This document shows, one piece after another, positions 8,036 through 16,339 of a DNA stretch of 64,000 nucleotides (within the stretch, counting starts at the first letter, position 1; each line of letters starts with the position of its first letter). The DNA comes from Amycolatopsis sp. GM8 (GTDB taxonomy: Bacteria > Actinomycetota > Actinomycetes > Mycobacteriales > Pseudonocardiaceae). Position numbers and translations under genes: made by a program. Below the pieces are notes generated by a model. That model made no database searches. It worked only from the letters and a program-made list of their open reading frames with translations, and was not told where the DNA came from. The DNA lies in assembly GCF_021653975.1 (NCBI RefSeq), contig NZ_JAJKFK010000003.1, positions 248,001-312,000 on the forward strand, given 5' to 3'.

Positions 8036-9711
8036 CCACGTCCGAACCGGCCTTCCTGAGCCAGTACGCGCCGACCCGGTTCCGCCGGGCGATCACCCCG
8101 TTCTCCCGGGTGCCGGCGACCGCGCGGATGGGCGAGAGCTGGCACGTCGCCGCCGAACGCGCCGGCGGCCAGCGGGTGATCATCGACCGCCCGGCTGACA
8201 TCGACCCGGCCGGCCCCACCGACCGGGACTATGCGGGGTGGGCCACGCTGGTCGATCAGGCCGCCAGCTGGCTGTACGAGGCGGGCGTCCGGCCGTGGGA
8301 CCGGGTCGCGATCCTGAAGTCCAACCACCTCGACGTCGCCATCCTCGGCTGCGCCGCCGCGCGGCTGGGCGCGATCCCGGCCATGCTCGCCTGGACCCAC
8401 ACTCCCGAGTTCGCCCGCGCGCTGCTGACCCGGCTCGAACGGCCGTTCCTGATCACCGACCAGGCCCAGCTGGCGTCGTGCGAGCTGGACCCGGAAACCC
8501 TTGCCACGCTTACCACTCGCACCATCGCGGTCGACGGCAACGACGGCCGCCCCGACGTCACCGCGCTGGACGACCTGCGCGGCGCGGGCTCCGCCCCGGT
8601 CCACCCGCGGGAGCCCGAGGAACCCATGGTGATCACCCACACCTCCGGCACGACCGGCATCCCGAAGCTGGTCATGCATTCCGCGCAGTCGATCCACTCG
8701 CTGGCGCTCGTCGAGGCCGAGCGGTGGCCGCTGGTCGCGCTGCGCCCCAGCGACACGATGGCCTACTGCGACCCGTTCTGCCACCAGCGGATGGCGACCG
8801 CGCTGGCGGCCATGGTGACCGTGACGCCGCGGATGCTGATGCTGTCCGAGCCGCAATCACCGGGGCTGAAGCAGTTGCTCGTGGACAACGCGCCCACCGT
8901 GGTCGAGACACTGCCGAACATCTATCTGTCGTGGGAAAGTCTCGCGCGCGACGAAGCCCGCCCGTTCCGCAATGTCCGGGTGTACATCAACTCCTTCGAC
9001 GCCATCCACACCCGCACCATCCGGACCTTCCTCGACGCCACCGACCGGCGCGTGCCGCTGTGGATGCAGTCGTGGAGCCAGAGCGAGGCCGGGGCCATCG
9101 TCATCCGGCCGTACCTGCGTTCGTCGGTGCGCCGCGTCGGGCACCGGCCGCCGCCGACCCAGGTGCTCGGCTGGCCGGTGCCGTTCCTCGGCAAGATCCG
9201 CGCCGTGGACCCGGACACCGGCAAGGAGGTGCCGCGCGGGCAGGTCGGGCTGATCGAGATCGCGCAGCCCGGCCGTTCCCTCGCCTACGTCGGGGAACAG
9301 GACCGGCACGATCTCAAACGCGACGGCTGGTGGTGGAACACGGGCGATCTCGGCGTGATCAACCGGTTCGGCGCGGTCCGCCTCGTGGACCGCGAGATCG
9401 ACCGGATCCCCGGCGCCAGCGCGATCGAGCTCGAAGACGTGCTGCTGGACCGGCTCCCGCAGACGACCGAAGTGGTCATCCTCGCCGTCGAGGGCATGAA
9501 ACCGGTGCCCGTGCTCAGCACCACCGACGACCTGCCGCTCGACCCTATCGAATGGAAGGCCGCCGTCGCCGATCTCCCGGAGCTGGCCGACCCGGTCCAG
9601 GTGCGCTGGGCCGAATTCCCGCGCACGGCTACCTGGAAGATCCGCCGGGTCGCGCTGCGGGAACAGCTTTTCTCCGGCACCCGTCCGATCGGGATCGGCC
9701 GCTGGACCTGA
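8032..9711 (+). CDS. adenylate-forming ligase (AMP-binding, acyl-CoA-synthetase-like)
   Basis: 559 residues. The P-loop VITHTSGTTGIPK, the late motif WWNTGDLGVINRFG with VDREIDRI, and the C-terminal lysine in TATWKIRR (K536) identify an ANL-superfamily enzyme that activates a carboxylate as acyl-AMP. The C-terminal PRTATWK replaces the usual PRTxxGK. It ends the cassette and abuts the convergent LysR gene with no gap. No carrier protein or ketosynthase is encoded nearby, so the acyl acceptor is probably CoA or an amine/thiol supplied elsewhere. Confidence 0.83.
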   Translation: MTTSEPAFLSQYAPTRFRRAITPFSRVPATARMGESWHVAAERAGGQRVIIDRPADIDPAGPTDRDYAGWATLVDQAASWLYEAGVRPWDRVAILKSNHLDVAILGCAAARLGAIPAMLAWTHTPEFARALLTRLERPFLITDQAQLASCELDPETLATLTTRTIAVDGNDGRPDVTALDDLRGAGSAPVHPREPEEPMVITHTSGTTGIPKLVMHSAQSIHSLALVEAERWPLVALRPSDTMAYCDPFCHQRMATALAAMVTVTPRMLMLSEPQSPGLKQLLVDNAPTVVETLPNIYLSWESLARDEARPFRNVRVYINSFDAIHTRTIRTFLDATDRRVPLWMQSWSQSEAGAIVIRPYLRSSVRRVGHRPPPTQVLGWPVPFLGKIRAVDPDTGKEVPRGQVGLIEIAQPGRSLAYVGEQDRHDLKRDGWWWNTGDLGVINRFGAVRLVDREIDRIPGASAIELEDVLLDRLPQTTEVVILAVEGMKPVPVLSTTDDLPLDPIEWKAAVADLPELADPVQVRWAEFPRTATWKIRRVALREQLFSGTRPIGIGRWT

Positions 9712-10650
9712 TCAGTCCAGCGCGCCGCGATGCGGGTCGCCGGCGGGCAGCCACCAGCGGGTCGCCGGGGCGCTGGTCCACCGGCGGCCGCGGGCGTAGG
9801 CGACCAGTGCGTCCGCCACGTGCCGGACGTTCGCGCGGTCGTCACCGGTGCGGTGCAGCAGCGACCAAGTCCACAAAGGAACGGGATCGCCGACCGGGCG
9901 GTGGCCCAGGCCGGGCGGGGTCACCGCGGTATGCCGTTTGGGTGACGCCAGAACTGGCGCGTTGATCCGCCGCACATGGGCGAAGAACGCCTCGCCGGTG
10001 ACGCCGCCATCCTGGATCTTCGCGATCCGCGCGCCCGCGTCCTCGGCGAACTCGATCGCGAACCGGTTCCACGACGACCAGGCCGACTCGTCGGCGTCCA
10101 CCAGCACGGTCAGTTCCCTGGCCGCCACCGGATCCGTGGACGTCATCGCGGGCAGGACCGCGGGCAGCGGCTCCGCCCGGACCAGGTGCGCCACCAGGCC
10201 GCGGTCCGCGGCGTCGCGCGCCCCGATCCAGGCCAGCGCGAGGTCCAGGCTGCCCTCGGCGACCCGGTCGGCCTGGGCGTGGGACGGCAGGATCCAGTCG
10301 TCGACGCGCACCGCCGCCGCGGGCGCGACCAGGGCTTGCACGTTGTCGGGCAGCCAGCTGACGTAGCCCAGCCGCAGCGGGCTCGTCTCCGTGGCGGTGG
10401 CGCGGGCCCGCTGGGCGGCGTCGTCCGCGAGCGCGAGGATCTGGCGCGCGTCGGTCAGCAGGGACCGGCCGGCTTCGGTCAGCTCGACACCACGGCGGTC
10501 GCGGATGAACAGCTGTGCGTCCAGATCCCGTTCCAGTGCAAGGATCTGCTGGGAGAGCGCGGGTCCGGAGATGTGCAGCCGCCCGGCGGCGCGGCCGAAG
10601 TGGAGCTCGTGGGCGACCGCGACGAAGTACCGGAGCTGCCGTAGTTCCAT
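9712..10650 (-). CDS. LysR family transcriptional regulator
   Basis: 312 residues from the ATG at 10650. The N-terminus MELRQLRYFVAVAHELHFGRAA with LSQQILALERDL is a textbook LysR winged helix-turn-helix; the remainder is a periplasmic-binding-like effector domain. It is divergent from the MFS gene at 10787, the usual arrangement for a regulator and its target, and convergent with the ligase. The intergenic region carries a dyad at 10665-10684. The effector is not predictable. Confidence 0.88.
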   Translation of the reverse strand: MELRQLRYFVAVAHELHFGRAAGRLHISGPALSQQILALERDLDAQLFIRDRRGVELTEAGRSLLTDARQILALADDAAQRARATATETSPLRLGYVSWLPDNVQALVAPAAAVRVDDWILPSHAQADRVAEGSLDLALAWIGARDAADRGLVAHLVRAEPLPAVLPAMTSTDPVAARELTVLVDADESAWSSWNRFAIEFAEDAGARIAKIQDGGVTGEAFFAHVRRINAPVLASPKRHTAVTPPGLGHRPVGDPVPLWTWSLLHRTGDDRANVRHVADALVAYARGRRWTSAPATRWWLPAGDPHRGALD

Positions 10651-10664
10651 ATCGGTTGAGCTTA

Positions 10665-10684
10665 GGTGTTGCCTGGGCGACACC
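10665..10684. promoter_or_regulatory. possible LysR-type operator dyad
   Basis: GGTGT-N10-ACACC lies 14 bp upstream of the LysR ATG and about 100 bp upstream of the MFS gene. Spacing and position fit a LysR autoregulatory box, but the arms are short and one match could be chance. Confidence 0.3.
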
Positions 10685-10786
10685 CCCGGCTGCTCGTGTC
10701 CGCCCTACCTGCGACGCGAAGCGGCGCTTACCAGCGGTCGGCGACAGGTCGTGGACGCGGTGCGCGCGCCCGGTTTCGCTGGACAC

Positions 10787-11947
10787 ATGATCTCGTTACC
10801 GGACAAGGAACTCCGGTCCGGCCGGTGGCACGCCGTGCGGGGCGCCGCGGCACTCGCGGCCGCGATGGGCATCGGACGGTTCGTCTACACCCCGATCCTT
10901 CCGCTGATGACCGCGCAGGCCGGGCTGGCTCCCGCGGCGGGGGCGACGCTGGCCACCGCGAACTACGCCGGCAACCTCGCCGGCGCGCTGGTCGGCATGG
11001 TCGCGCCCGCGCTGGGCCGCTCGGCGCTGGTGCACCGTGGTTCGCTGGTCCTGCTGACCGCGACCCTCGCCGCGATGCCGTTCACCACCAGCGTTTCCGG
11101 CTGGTCCGCGCTGCGCCTGCTCGCCGGTTTCGCCAGCGGCGCGATCTTCGTGTTCGCCGTCGGCTCGATCCTCAGCCACCTGCGCGATCACCTGCCGGGC
11201 TGGAGTTTCAGCGGGGTCGGCGGCGGAATCGCGCTGTCCGGCGTCCTCGTGCTCCTGGTCCGGACCATCGGCGACTGGCGCCTGGCCTGGTGGGCGACGG
11301 CGGTGCTGTGCGCCGCGTTCGCCTCCCTCGCCTGGCGGCTGCGTCCCGAAGCCACCCCAGAAGCCGTTGCGGCGCAAGCGATCCGGCCGCGCACCCACCG
11401 CTGGTTCGGCACGCTGTTCGCCAGCTACACCCTCGAAGGCATCGGCTACATCATCGCCGGCACGTTCCTGGTCGCCGCCATCGGGCAGAGCTCGCCCGGC
11501 TGGCTCGGCGGCGCCGCGTGGATCCTGGTCGGCCTGGCCGCCGTGCCCTCGTCGGTGCTGTGGGCCCGGCTCGGACGGCGCTGGACCCGGCCGGACCTGC
11601 TACTGGCGGCGCTGCTGGCGCAGGCGGCGGGCATCGCGCTGCCCGCGCTGGCCGGTGGTGCCACGGCCGCCCTGATCGCGGCGTTCCTGTTCGGCGCCAC
11701 GTTCCTCGGCGTCAGCAACCTCGCGCTCGCGGCCGGCACACACCTCCGGGTGCCGCGTGCGGTCGCCCTGCTGACGGCGGGCTACTCCCTCGGCCAGATC
11801 CTCGGACCGCTGGTCGCCGCGCCGCTGCTGCGGCACGGCTACCACCAGGCGCTCGTGCTGGGCGCGCTGATCGTGCTCGCGGCCGCGGGAGCGGCGGGCC
11901 TGCTGCGGATCGGGTTCCCGCACCGGATGCCGGAGTGCGCCGGCTGA
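10787..11947 (+). CDS. YbfB/YjiJ-type MFS transporter
   Basis: 386 residues with about 12 hydrophobic helices and no long soluble domains. The opening RGAAALAAAMGIGRFVYTPILPLM is typical of the YbfB/YjiJ (MFS_4) family, and the GVSNLALAAG and GYSLGQILGPLVA segments fit its second half. It is an inner-membrane transporter of unknown substrate, probably efflux. It is divergently paired with the LysR gene. A 12-bp gap separates it from the convergent NmrA-like gene. Confidence 0.82.
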   Translation: MISLPDKELRSGRWHAVRGAAALAAAMGIGRFVYTPILPLMTAQAGLAPAAGATLATANYAGNLAGALVGMVAPALGRSALVHRGSLVLLTATLAAMPFTTSVSGWSALRLLAGFASGAIFVFAVGSILSHLRDHLPGWSFSGVGGGIALSGVLVLLVRTIGDWRLAWWATAVLCAAFASLAWRLRPEATPEAVAAQAIRPRTHRWFGTLFASYTLEGIGYIIAGTFLVAAIGQSSPGWLGGAAWILVGLAAVPSSVLWARLGRRWTRPDLLLAALLAQAAGIALPALAGGATAALIAAFLFGATFLGVSNLALAAGTHLRVPRAVALLTAGYSLGQILGPLVAAPLLRHGYHQALVLGALIVLAAAGAAGLLRIGFPHRMPECAG

Positions 11948-11959
11948 CCGCGCCGCCGG

Positions 11960-12883
11960 TCAGGCCGCGGGCCGCAGGTGTTCCTGTGCCCAGGTGTCGA
12001 AGCTGGTGAGCGGGATGCCGAGATCACTCGCGTCCTGCGGGCGGGCCAGCTGGCCGGCCTGGTTCATCCACGCGTGCGTGGCACCCATCCCCGTCATCCC
12101 GGCGGCCAGGGCCTGCTCCTCGGTCATGTCCGGCGCGGACAGGCGCGTGCCCAGGGCGCGGGCGAGGACCTCGGCGATCTCGGTCATCGACAGGTAGTCG
12201 CTCGCCAGCTCCAGCTCGACCCCGTCGAACTTCTCCGGCGCGGTGATGGCGGCGGCCGCCGCGCTGCCGATGTCGTCCACTGCGACCAGGGAAAGCCCGG
12301 TGTCGGGGTTCAGGATGGTCACGAGGCCGCCCTCGACGCCGCGCGGGAACAGGAACCGCATGGCCGGGCGGAAGTTGTCCATGAAGAAGCCGGGCTTGAG
12401 CAGCGTCCAGTGCGGGAAGCCGGCCGCGCGGAGCCGGTCCTGGATCACGCTCTTGGCGCCCAGGGTGCGCTCCGCCGCGGGCCAGTGGCCTTCCGCGAAG
12501 CCGGGAAACCCGGTGTGCTGGCCGGCGCCGGAGACCGAGGTGTGCACGAACTGCGGCACCCCGGCGGCGAGCGCGGCCTCGATGGCGTTGATGCCCTGGG
12601 TCACCTCCCCGTCGAAGTCGAAGCCGTCCGCGGTCAGGGCGGGCATCTGCACCGAGAACACGGCGCGGGCACCCTTGGCGGCCCGGATCACGGAATCGCG
12701 GTCGTCCAGATCGCCGGTGACCAGTTCGGCGCCGAGCGCCTCGACGGCTTTCGCCCGGTCGGTGCCCGGGTCGCGTACCAGGGCCCGGACGGGAACGCCC
12801 GCCGCGAGCAGGGCGCGGGCGGTGGCGCCGCCCTGCCTGCCGGTGGCCCCGATGACCAGGACGGGTGCGGACGCTGTGGACAT
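11960..12883 (-). CDS. NmrA-like NAD(P)-binding protein
   Basis: 307 residues from ATG 12883, with GAGGAG 4 nt upstream. The Rossmann motif VIGATGRQGGATARALL is N-terminal, and KSVIQDRLRAAGFPHWTLLKPGFFMDNF with YLSMTEIAEVLARALG marks the NmrA/HSCARG atypical SDR group, which senses redox state or acts as a quinone/azo reductase. It is divergent from a TetR gene; two near-identical 13-bp palindromes between them suggest direct repression. Confidence 0.83.
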   Translation of the reverse strand: MSTASAPVLVIGATGRQGGATARALLAAGVPVRALVRDPGTDRAKAVEALGAELVTGDLDDRDSVIRAAKGARAVFSVQMPALTADGFDFDGEVTQGINAIEAALAAGVPQFVHTSVSGAGQHTGFPGFAEGHWPAAERTLGAKSVIQDRLRAAGFPHWTLLKPGFFMDNFRPAMRFLFPRGVEGGLVTILNPDTGLSLVAVDDIGSAAAAAITAPEKFDGVELELASDYLSMTEIAEVLARALGTRLSAPDMTEEQALAAGMTGMGATHAWMNQAGQLARPQDASDLGIPLTSFDTWAQEHLRPAA

Positions 12884-12905
12884 GCTGCTCCTCCGGTTCG
12901 TAAAT

Positions 12906-12952
12906 GGCGGGTCCCGCCGTTTCTCTGCCGGTAGAATATGGCGGGGCCCGCC
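12906..12952. promoter_or_regulatory. tandem operator pair for the divergent TetR/NmrA promoter
   Basis: GGCGGG-T-CCCGCC (12906-12918) and GGCGGG-G-CCCGCC (12940-12952) are perfect 13-bp inverted repeats with the same arms, centred 34 bp apart. Between them TAGAAT at 12932-12937 is a good actinobacterial -10 for the TetR gene. This is a strong candidate for the TetR operator controlling both genes. Confidence 0.7.
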
Positions 12953-12977
12953 ACTTGGCAAACCTGGAGGTCATGTC

Positions 12978-13547
12978 ATGCCCGAGCACCACCGCGCGGA
13001 CGCCCGGCGCAACTACGCACTGATCCTCGCCGTGGCCGAGGAGGAGGTCGCCGTCCACGGCGCCGGCGCCTCGCTGGAACAGATCGCCCGCACGGCGGGC
13101 GTCGGCTCGGCGACCGTGCGCCGGCACTTCCCCACCCGCCGCGCCCTGCTGGAGGCCGTCTCCCGCAAACGGATCGACGCCCTGTGCGGGCGCGCCCGCG
13201 AACTGGACGGCCAGGGGGACAGCCGGAGCGCGCTCCTGGAATGGCTGGGGGAGGTCGTGACCTACTGCGTCTCCGCCCGGGGCCTGGCACCCGCGCTGGC
13301 CTACGACGGCACCGGGCCCGACCCGGCGCGCGAGAACCAGTGCTCGGCGGCACTCGAAGAGGCGGGCAGCCCCCTGCTGCGCCGCGCCGCCCAGGATGGC
13401 GCGGTGGCGAAAGGCGTCACGGTCGCGGACCTGATCGCGCTGATCGTCGGCATCGCACTGACCACCGAGCACTACCCCGACCCCGCCGCCCAGGCAGACC
13501 GGCTGTTCCGGCTGGCCATGGCGGGAGTGAGCCCGGCTGACCGATGA
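12978..13547 (+). CDS. TetR family transcriptional regulator
   Basis: 189 residues; ATG 12978 is preceded by GGAGG at 12966-12970. The N-terminal HTH reads SLEQIARTAGVGSATVRRHFPTRRALLEAV, and the C-terminal helical ligand domain contains LAPALAYDGTGPDPARENQC. The domain resembles the SACE_7040/TetR_C_33-like group often found next to NmrA-like oxidoreductases. It probably represses the divergent NmrA gene and itself through the palindrome pair at 12906-12952. Confidence 0.87.
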   Translation: MPEHHRADARRNYALILAVAEEEVAVHGAGASLEQIARTAGVGSATVRRHFPTRRALLEAVSRKRIDALCGRARELDGQGDSRSALLEWLGEVVTYCVSARGLAPALAYDGTGPDPARENQCSAALEEAGSPLLRRAAQDGAVAKGVTVADLIALIVGIALTTEHYPDPAAQADRLFRLAMAGVSPADR

Positions 13548-13577
13548 GTTCGGGGACCGCCGGTGGTCTGTCCGGTC

Positions 13578-14099
13578 ATGACTGATCCGACACCTTCCGA
13601 AACCAAGAACCTGGACCGCTACGGCTCCCCCGCACTCGAGTGGAGCCGAGCCCACGACGCGCTGGCCGGCGACCCGACGGCCGACGTCACGTGGTTCCTC
13701 GGCACCTGCCGGCCGGACGGCACACCGCACGCCGCCGGGGTCGGCGCGCAATGGCGTGACGGCTCCCTGTTCTTCACCAGCAACCCCGACGCCCGCAAGG
13801 CCCGCGATCTGGCGGTCAACCCGCGCTGCACGATCTCCGTGCGGCTGCCGGGGATCGACCTCGTGCTCGACGGGTCCGCGGAGCGGGAAACCGATCCGGC
13901 GACCCTCGAACAGGTCGCCGCCGGATACCGCGATGGCGGCTGGCCGGCCGAGGTCGGCAACGGTGGGCTGACCGCGCCGTTCAGTGCCCCGAGCGCCGGG
14001 CCGCCGCCCTGGTTCGTCTACCGCTTCACCTTCCACACCGTGGTCGGTGTCGCCACCGCCGAGCCGCACGGCGGCACCCGGTGGCGGTTCGAACGCTGA
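13578..14099 (+). CDS. pyridoxamine 5'-phosphate oxidase-family (flavin split-barrel) protein
   Basis: 173 residues from ATG 13578. The segment WFLGTCRPDGTPHAAGVGAQW, then FFTSNPDARKARDLAVNPRCTISV, is the F420/FMN-binding split barrel of the PNPOx superfamily. VYRFTFHTVVGV with the closing W-R-F strand completes the barrel. Such proteins reduce small substrates with F420H2 or FMN, or bind haem. It is 30 bp downstream of the TetR gene and may be cotranscribed with it. Confidence 0.8.
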   Translation: MTDPTPSETKNLDRYGSPALEWSRAHDALAGDPTADVTWFLGTCRPDGTPHAAGVGAQWRDGSLFFTSNPDARKARDLAVNPRCTISVRLPGIDLVLDGSAERETDPATLEQVAAGYRDGGWPAEVGNGGLTAPFSAPSAGPPPWFVYRFTFHTVVGVATAEPHGGTRWRFER

Positions 14100-14159
14100 A
14101 CCTGGTAGACAGGCCCCCTCCATTGTCCGTATGTTGAACTTCGATTTCGTCATCCGGAC

Positions 14160-15107
14160 ATGATGGAGGAGCCCGTGATCGCCGCCGATCGCGTGATCAT
14201 CAGTACCGCCGTGACCGGCTCGGTCCACGTGCCGTCGCAGAGCGACCATCTTCCGTTGAGCCCCCAGGAAATCGTCGCGGAGTCGCTGGCCGCGGCGGAG
14301 GCCGGGGCCGCCGTCATCCACCTGCACGCCCGGCATCCCGACGGCCGCCCGGCCTTCGAACCGGCCGTCTTCGAGGAGATCATCCCGCCGATCGCCGAAC
14401 AGTGCGACGCGGTCATCAACATCACGACCGGCGGGGCGTCGTCGATGACGATCGAGGAGCGGCTCGCCGCGGCGACCCGGTTCAGCCCCGAGCTGGCGTC
14501 GCTCAACATGGGGTCGATGAACTTCGTCTTCTCCGGTATCGCGGACAAGGTGACCCACTGGAAGCACGCGTGGGAGAAGCCGTATCTGGAGAACACTTAC
14601 AGCCACCCGTTCATCAACTCGTTCGACCAGATCGAGTACGCCTTGCGCGAGCTGGGCGAGCGGGGCGGCACGAGGTTCGAGTACGAGTGCTACGACATCG
14701 GGCACCTGTACACGCTCGCCCATTTCGCCGAGCGCGGGCTCGCCAAGCCGCCGTTCCTCATCCAGGGCGTTTTCGGGGTGCTCGGCGGGATCGGCGCCGA
14801 CCACGCCAACCTCACGCACATGGTGACGATCGCGGACAAGCTGTTCGGCGACGAGTACCACTTCTCCGCGTTCGCCGGCGGGCGCAACCAGATGTTGTTC
14901 TGCACGCACAGCGCCTGGCTGGGCGGACACGTGCGGGTCGGGCTGGAGGACGGCCTCTACATCGGCCGGGGCGAGCTGGCGAAGAGCAACGCGCAACAGG
15001 TGGGCAAGATCCGGGAGATCCTCGCCGACCTGGGCCGGCCGCTCGCGACCCCGGACGACGTCCGGCGGATGCTGGCCCTCAAGGGCGCCGCGAACACCCG
15101 CAACTGA
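14160..15107 (+). CDS. beta-keto acid cleavage enzyme (BKACE, former DUF849)
   Basis: 315 residues. VIISTAVTGSVHVPSQSDHLPLSPQEI, the zinc motif VIHLHARHPDGRPAF, NITTGG, and YECYDIGHLYTLAHF identify the Kce/BKACE family, which condenses acetyl-CoA with a beta-keto acid to give a CoA ester plus acetoacetate-type products. I list ATG 14160. GTG 14175 is an alternative because GGAGGAG lies within the first codons, though only 3 nt before it. An SDR starts 12 bp after the stop, so the pair probably oxidises a hydroxy acid to a beta-keto acid and then cleaves it. Confidence 0.87.
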   Translation: MMEEPVIAADRVIISTAVTGSVHVPSQSDHLPLSPQEIVAESLAAAEAGAAVIHLHARHPDGRPAFEPAVFEEIIPPIAEQCDAVINITTGGASSMTIEERLAAATRFSPELASLNMGSMNFVFSGIADKVTHWKHAWEKPYLENTYSHPFINSFDQIEYALRELGERGGTRFEYECYDIGHLYTLAHFAERGLAKPPFLIQGVFGVLGGIGADHANLTHMVTIADKLFGDEYHFSAFAGGRNQMLFCTHSAWLGGHVRVGLEDGLYIGRGELAKSNAQQVGKIREILADLGRPLATPDDVRRMLALKGAANTRN

Positions 15108-15118
15108 GAGGAAAACCC

Positions 15119-15877
15119 TTGTCCGACAACGCATCCGGGCTACTTGCCGGCAAAGTCGTGCTCGTCGTCGGTGCCAGCACCGGGATCGGGGCGGATGCCG
15201 CGCGGATCTTCGCCGAGGAAGGCGCTTCGGTCATGCTGGCCGCGCGTTCGGCGGACACGCTCGCGGCGCTCACCGAGAAGCTCGCCGGGGATGGGCACGA
15301 CGTCGCCTACACCGCCGGCGATGTCAGCGTCGCGGCCGATGTCGCGCGGTTCGTCGGCGACACGGTCGCCCGGTTCGGCCGGCTCGACGGCGCGTTCAAC
15401 AACGCGGGCATCAACCAGTACGGCCGCCTGGACGAAGTGTCCGAAGTGGACTTCGACCGGCTGATGGCGGTGAACGTCAAGGGAACCTGGCTGTGCCTGC
15501 GCGAGGAGGTCCGCGCGATGGACGGCGGTTCGATCGTCAACACGAGCAGCATCGGCGGGATCCGCGGCAGCACGGGGCTCGGCGCGTACCAGGCGTCGAA
15601 GCACGCTGTCATCGGCCTGACCCGCACCGCGGCGCACGACTTCGGACCGCTCGGCATCCGGGTCAACGTGCTCGCCCCCGGCCCCACCGAATCTCCGATG
15701 CTGAAGCAGTGGCGGCTGGACGATCCGGCAGCTGTCGAGCGCCGGATCAACGCCGTCCCGCTGCGCAAGGCCGGCACGCCGGCCGAGGTGGGCAATGCCG
15801 CCGCCTGGCTGCTGAGCGACCGCGCGAGTCACATCAGCGGTGCCGTGCTCCCGGTGGACGGTGGCTTCACCGCCTAG
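15119..15877 (+). CDS. short-chain dehydrogenase/reductase partner of BKACE
   Basis: 252 residues from TTG 15119, with GAGAGGAAAA upstream. It is a classical SDR: VVGASTGIGADAARIF cofactor motif, FNNAGIN, the Ser of NTSSIGG, YQASK catalytic pair, and LAPGPTESPM. A C-terminal glycine-rich PVDGGF ending is typical of FabG-like members. Gene order behind a BKACE is known from carnitine and related hydroxy-acid catabolic loci, where an SDR forms the 3-keto substrate. Here that role is inferred from context. Confidence 0.85.
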   Translation: MSDNASGLLAGKVVLVVGASTGIGADAARIFAEEGASVMLAARSADTLAALTEKLAGDGHDVAYTAGDVSVAADVARFVGDTVARFGRLDGAFNNAGINQYGRLDEVSEVDFDRLMAVNVKGTWLCLREEVRAMDGGSIVNTSSIGGIRGSTGLGAYQASKHAVIGLTRTAAHDFGPLGIRVNVLAPGPTESPMLKQWRLDDPAAVERRINAVPLRKAGTPAEVGNAAAWLLSDRASHISGAVLPVDGGFTA

Positions 15878-15889
15878 CCGCGCAGCCGC

Positions 15890-16339
15890 CTAGCTCCGGC
15901 GGCGGCCCTCGCGCAGCATCCCGGCCGCCTGGGTGATCCGCCGCTGCCGCGTTTCGGGCTTCTTCGCGTCTTCGATCCACAACGTGTAGGCGCGCTTGTG
16001 GCTGTAGGACAGGGATTCGAAGAACTTCCCGGCCGTCTCGTCCGCGGCGAGCGCTTCGGCGAGATCGGGCGGCACGGTCACCTCACGCGGTTCGGTGTCG
16101 AGTTCCAGTTCGACGTCCACCTGGTCGCCGGCGGCGATCCCGGCGCCTTTGCGGTGTTCGGCACTGACGGGCAGCATGAACTGCCCGCCCATCGATCCGA
16201 CGCTGCTGCGGTAGCCGTACCCGTTGATCGTGACGCGTACCGCCGGGCGCTTGCCGCCGAGCGCGGCGACGACGTCGTCGGGCACCGGGATCCCGGTCGC
16301 GGTCTTGCCGTTCTGTTGCAGTTCGGCGGTGAATCTCAC
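15890..16339 (-). CDS. DUF1905/YdeI-like protein
   Basis: 149 residues starting at GTG 16339, which overlaps the upstream hydrolase stop as GTGA. The N-terminal half (VRFTAELQQ..., IPVPDDVVAALGGKRPAVRVTINGY) is the DUF1905 beta-barrel. The C-terminal half (VPPDLAEALAADETAGKFFESLSYSHKRAYTLWIEDAK) is the YdeI/OmpD-associated helical domain. The combination is common in actinobacteria, with no established activity. It is translationally coupled to the alpha/beta hydrolase. Confidence 0.82.
   Translation of the reverse strand: MRFTAELQQNGKTATGIPVPDDVVAALGGKRPAVRVTINGYGYRSSVGSMGGQFMLPVSAEHRKGAGIAAGDQVDVELELDTEPREVTVPPDLAEALAADETAGKFFESLSYSHKRAYTLWIEDAKKPETRQRRITQAAGMLREGRRRS

Noticed and set aside
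12024-15134. A 1036-codon open frame on the minus strand
   Set aside because: It runs antisense to the TetR, PNPOx-like and BKACE genes with low-complexity Arg/Gly/Pro composition, a usual artefact of high GC.
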